The notes beneath the pieces are model-generated. The model did no database searches and was not told the origin of the DNA. It saw only the letters and a program-made list of their open reading frames with translations. A stretch of 64,000 bases of DNA from Hordeum vulgare subsp. vulgare (lineage: Eukaryota > Streptophyta > Magnoliopsida > Poales > Poaceae): the NCBI RefSeq assembly GCF_904849725.1, contig NC_058520.1, positions 532,756,083 through 532,820,082 on the forward strand. The letters are read 5' to 3'. The translations under genes and the position numbers were made by a program. This document shows positions 60,329-64,000 of this stretch, piece by piece (position 1 is the stretch's first letter; the number at the start of each line of letters is the position of its first letter).

Positions 60329-61125
60329 GTGGACAGATTTTCAAAAATAGCACACTTCATACCATGTCATAAAATTGATGATGCTGCTAATGTGGTTGAT
60401 TTATTCTTTCGTGAAATTATTCGCTTGCATGGTGTGCCAAATACGATTGTGTCAGATCGTGATGCTAAATTTCTTAGCCTCTTTTGGAGATGTTTAGGGG
60501 CTAAGTTGGGGACAAAAATGCTTTTTAGTACTACATGTCACCCCATACTGATAGACAAACTGAAGTTGTCAATAGATCATTGTCTACTATCCTTAGTGTT
60601 GTTTTGAAGAAAAACGTAAATGTGGGAAGAATGCTTGCCTCATATTGAATTTTCTTATAATCGTTCGCTGCATTCTACTACTAAGATGTGCCCTTTTTAA
60701 ATTGTGTATGGTTTCTTACCTCGTGCACCTATTGATTTGTTACCTCTTCCATCTTTGGAGTTGTTTAATTTTGATGCTAAAGAACGTGCTGATTTGATAT
60801 TAACTAAGGAAAACATTGAGCGTATGAATGCTAAATATGAACTAGCTGGAGATAAGGGTAGAAAACATGTTGTCTTTGCACCGGGAGATCTTCTTTGGTT
60901 GCATTTGTGTAAGGATAGGTTTCCTGATTTGTGCAAGACAAAGCTAATGCCACGTGTTGATGGCCTTTTCAAGGTGTGAGAGAAAATAAAGGATAATGCA
61001 TATGGACTTGAGTTTCCTTCAGATTTTGGGGTTAGTCACACATTTAACATTGCAGATTTGAAGCCATATTTGGGTGAGGAAGACGATCTTCCGTCGAGGA
61101 CGACTTCAATTCAAGAAGGGGAGTA
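60329..61125 (+). pseudogene. Gypsy integrase core and C-terminal region, broken
   Basis: [20 protein letters not shown], then [20 protein letters not shown] (second Asp). The region of the catalytic Glu is damaged ([18 protein letters not shown]). After stops, YGFLPRAPIDLLPLPSLELF, LVWLH-like DLLWLHLCKDRFPDL and FNIADLKPYLGEEDDLPSRT complete the C-terminal part. The frame would enter the 3' LTR but meets TAG at 61129-61131. Confidence 0.85.
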
Positions 61126-61663
61126 TGATTAGGACACCAACATCATTGTTACACCCACAACACCGACTGCTATACATATTGGACCAGTTACTAGAGCACG
61201 CGCACACCAATTGAGTTATCAGGTAATTTCGTTTCTTGGAAATCCTTCTAATGTTCATGAACATATGATGCTGCCTAAGTTAGATAATTTTGTTGTGCTC
61301 ATGAATGAAGGACCTAGCATGGACAAGAAGGATATCCGTTGGAGCGCGGTCAAGCATGGAGAAGAAGGTGCACGCGCGGGAAAGAACAATGGAGCTTCCA
61401 CTAGTGATTTTTGCACTTTGAAGCCATCATAAGGAGAGCATGAAGGCTTGGAAAAAATATTCAAGACGCCACTTTATAAATTTCGTCCATAGGCTATTAT
61501 AGGTGTCGCGCCACCTTATTTTTGGGTGAGGCCCATGTAATTTTGAAATACCATATTATAGGCTATTTTTTGAGTTCGTATGTGTGGGGAAACTGAGTTA
61601 GGGTCGGTTTGCGACCCCTCCTCCAAGGGGTCACGAAATTCCTCCTCTATTCCCCCATATATT
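61126..61663 (+). repeat. Truncated 3' LTR of the plus-strand gypsy element
   Basis: 538 of 917 bp remain. Sequence follows the 5' LTR until CCCATATAT at the TATA box, then switches to unrelated DNA. No target duplication can be read. Confidence 0.85.
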
Positions 61664-62620
61664 TGGCATCAACCATGGTAGACGGCAAAGGGCCACTCCA
61701 CGGACGGCAAAGCCCATTGTCGTCCGCTAGTTGTTGGCAAAACTTCTACGACAGCTTGCGTCGATAAAGGGCCATCTTTGCCGTCTGCCGGTAGGCAGCG
61801 GACGACAAATGCCTTTGCCATCTGTTGTCCATGGCAAGCAGAGGGCAAATTTTTTAGATGGCAACCCACACGCACCTACTCCGTTAGGTGGCCAACTGAG
61901 TATTTGCCGTTTGCCTTGCGCGCCACATTTGCCATGTGCCGAGACCAACCCTTCGCCGTCTGCCACGAACACCCCTTTGTCATCTGCGGGGTGCCCTCCT
62001 TTGCCGTCTGCCTAGTGCCCGCCTTTGTCGTCTGCCGTGTGCCAGGTGCCCCCTCCAGGTGCCGCCCTTTTCCGTCTGCCGTCTGCCAAGTCCCCCCCCC
62101 ACTTCGCCGTGTGCGGCGGACGACAAAGTGACCATATGGTCCAGCCGGTTGCCCCAGGTTGCACAGGTGGGTGACACGTGGCACCTTTGCCGTCCACTCG
62201 CCAACGGCAAGGCCCTTTATCGTCTGTTGTCAAACAGCAAAACACGAGCATTGCCACTATTTTGATTGATTTTAGTGATTTCCTTGCATTTTAAAAATAC
62301 AGATATGATATATATAATATCTAACACCCACATATAGTTTCAAAATACACATACCATATAAGCAGCATATAGGGCATGTATCGAACATCATATAAGAGCA
62401 AGACAACAAATAGGCTAGCTTCCAATACATACACATAGTTTCAATCATCATACATACACATACTTATCTTATCTCCATATATACACATAGTTTCACAATG
62501 TTTATCAATACAAATTGAAACACAAAGTAAACAGTAGCAGTCCATCAATGTTGGCTTACATGAATGCCAGCTTCCATGAAGTGAATCAAATATGCAAAAT
62601 GCATATAAGAAAGTTAGAAG
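61664..62620. mobile_element. Possible CACTA-type subterminal repeat region
   Basis: Over 61670-62240, many direct and inverted copies of a motif close to TTTGCCGTCTGCC and its complement GGCAGACGGCAAA occur, the dense short subterminal repeats expected of CACTA (En/Spm) elements. No CACTA terminus or 3-bp duplication is visible at the junction with the LTR, so the left end may be missing and another DNA-transposon class is possible. 62240-62620 is AT-rich with ATACACATA repeats and no gene. Confidence 0.45.
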
Positions 62621-64000
62621 AATAATATGAATAAAGCTAGAAGAATAAGAAAACTAGAAGAAGAAGAAGAAAACTAGAAGAAGAAGAAGAAGAAGAAGAA
62701 AACTAGAAGAAGAAGAAGAAGAAGGAGAAGAAGAAGACTAGACGAAGGAGAAAAAGAAGAAGAAGAAGAAGACGAAGAAGAAGCATAAGGAGAAGGAGAA
62801 GATGATTAATTATCTTATTTTGAGCTTATTATGTCATTTTGGAGGAAGATATGCTAAGTTGTGAGCTAACGAAGGTTCTTGTGCTATTTTGACCTAACTA
62901 AGCTAATTATGTAATAAATGCACTAAATAAGATAATTATGTCATTTTGGAGGATAATTAGCTAAGTATGTCATTTTGGAGAATAAAAATAGAAGAAGGAG
63001 AAGAACAAGACTAGAAGAAGAAGAAGAAGAATAAGAAGGAGAAGACGAAGGAGAAGAAGAAGGAGAAGAAGAGGGAGAAGAAGAAGAAGGAGGAGGAGAA
63101 GAAGGAGAAGAAGGAGGAGAAGGAGGAGAAAAATAAGAAGTAGAAGATGATTACTTATCTTATTTTGAGCTTATTGTGTCATTTTGGAGGAAGATATAGT
63201 AATTTATGAGCTAACCAATGTTCTTATGCTATTTTTGACTTAACTAAGCTAATTATGTCATAAATGAACTAAATAAGCTAAGTATGTCATTTTGAAGGAT
63301 AATTAGCCAAGTATGTCATTTTGGAGAATAAAACTAGAAGAAGAAGAAGAAGAAGAAGGAGAAGAACAAGGAGAAGGAGAAGAAGAAGGAGGAGAAGGAG
63401 AAGAAGAAGGAGGAGAAAAAGAAGAAGAAGGATAAGAAGGAGAATATGATTACTTATCTTATTTTGAGCTTATTATGTCATTTTGGAGGAAGATACGCTA
63501 AGTTATGAGCTAACCTAGGTTCTTGTGCTATTTTTGACCTAACTAAGCTAATTATGTCATAAATGAACTAAACAAGAACAATATGTCATTTTGGAGGATA
63601 ATTAGCTAAGTATGTCATTTTGGAGAATAAAACTAGAGGAATAAGAAGAAGAAGAAGGAGAAGAACAAGACTAGAAGAAGAAGAAGAAGGAGAAGAAGAA
63701 CGATAAGAACAAGAACAAGAACAAGAAGAAGAAGAAGAAGAAGGAGAAGACGAAGAAGGATAAGAAGGAGAAGTAGAAGGATAAGATGATTACTTATCTT
63801 ATTTTGAGCTTATTATGTCATTTTGGAAGAAGATACGGTAAGTTATGAGCTAACCAAGGTTCTTGTGATATTTTTGATCTAACTAAGCTAATTATGTCAT
63901 AAATGAACTAAATAATCTAATTATGTCATTTTGGAGTATAATTAGAAAATTGTGTCATTTTGGAGAATAAAAACTAGAAGAACAAGAAGAAGGAGAAGAA
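62620..64000. repeat. GAA-rich and AT-rich tandem repeat array
   Basis: Blocks of (GAA)n, (AGAAGG)n and (GGA)n alternate with an AT-rich unit of about 230 bp. Four copies are anchored by CTTATTTTGAGCTTAT at 62814, 63159, 63458 and 63798, so the full period is about 300-345 bp. Each unit contains TATGTCATTTTGGAGGA several times. It runs off the window. No coding frames. Confidence 0.9.

Larger units (their letters stand above)
44453..61663 (+). mobile_element. Ty3/gypsy element with both LTRs, split by a nested gypsy element
   Basis: 5' LTR 44453-45369, tRNA-iMet primer site at 45372, gag from 46276, insertion of a 10.1-kb element at 47079-57167, then the rest of gag, protease, RT, RNase H and integrase to about 61125, and a truncated 3' LTR from 61126. 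The two LTR starts (TGATGAGGACATCAAC and TGATTAGGACACCAAC) match closely. Pol order PR-RT-RH-IN is that of gypsy. Several stops and frameshifts make it inactive. Subfamily not assigned. Confidence 0.9.

Overview
The window is nuclear DNA of a grass of the wheat tribe (Triticeae: wheat, Aegilops, barley or a close relative). This rests on what the sequence shows: genes with GT-AG introns, a BARE/WIS/Angela-type copia LTR at the left edge, Stowaway and Tourist-like MITEs with TA or TTA target duplications, Triticeae-type gypsy LTRs starting TGATACGTC with tRNA-Asp primer sites, and a right half that is almost only nested retrotransposons. Species and chromosome cannot be told from sequence alone.

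Layout. 1-1.54 kb holds a copia LTR end and a Helitron remnant. 1.6-19.8 kb is a small gene island of four intact genes: an intronless organelle-targeted PPR protein (1895-3370, +), the KEOPS-complex kinase Bud32/PRPK (3848-7000, +, six exons), an organellar RAD52-like DNA repair protein (9623-11341, +, four coding exons), and an RRM RNA-binding protein of the RBM24/38-ARP1 type (14576-19564, -, six coding exons). The coding exons of the last three were assembled by hand: reading phase and splice sites agree at every junction. Introns and spacers carry MITEs and a LINE fragment. 19.8-27.4 kb is poor in genes. It holds a broken acidic-protein gene, a 1.2-kb deleted hAT element with an 8-bp target duplication, and a Helitron-like element carrying a frameshifted 5' part of a second PPR gene.

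27.4-64 kb is a transposon nest. A truncated minus-strand gypsy LTR and leader (27442-29536) and an antisense BARE-type LTR piece are followed by a decayed copia element (about 30213-44452). Its 5' LTR is split by a 4.9-kb putative solo LTR (duplication ACCTA) and its pol by a 1.37-kb solo LTR (duplication CCCCT). Next is a plus-strand gypsy element (44453-61663). Its gag is split by a 10.1-kb minus-strand gypsy element (47079-57167, duplication ATTAC) that has gag, protease and an ATHILA-ORF1-like reading frame but no reverse transcriptase or integrase. The second gypsy LTR is cut at its TATA box. Beyond it lies subterminal-repeat-like DNA of possible CACTA origin and GAA-rich tandem repeats to the window end.

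The four host genes are housekeeping genes (organelle RNA processing, tRNA t6A modification, organelle DNA repair, RNA binding); their proximity suggests no common pathway. I found no evidence for a new multi-gene system. The most unusual structures are in the 10.1-kb non-autonomous gypsy element (LTR ends carrying primer-site copies, an internal LTR-like block, an inverted gag patch in one LTR) and the Helitron-borne PPR fragment.
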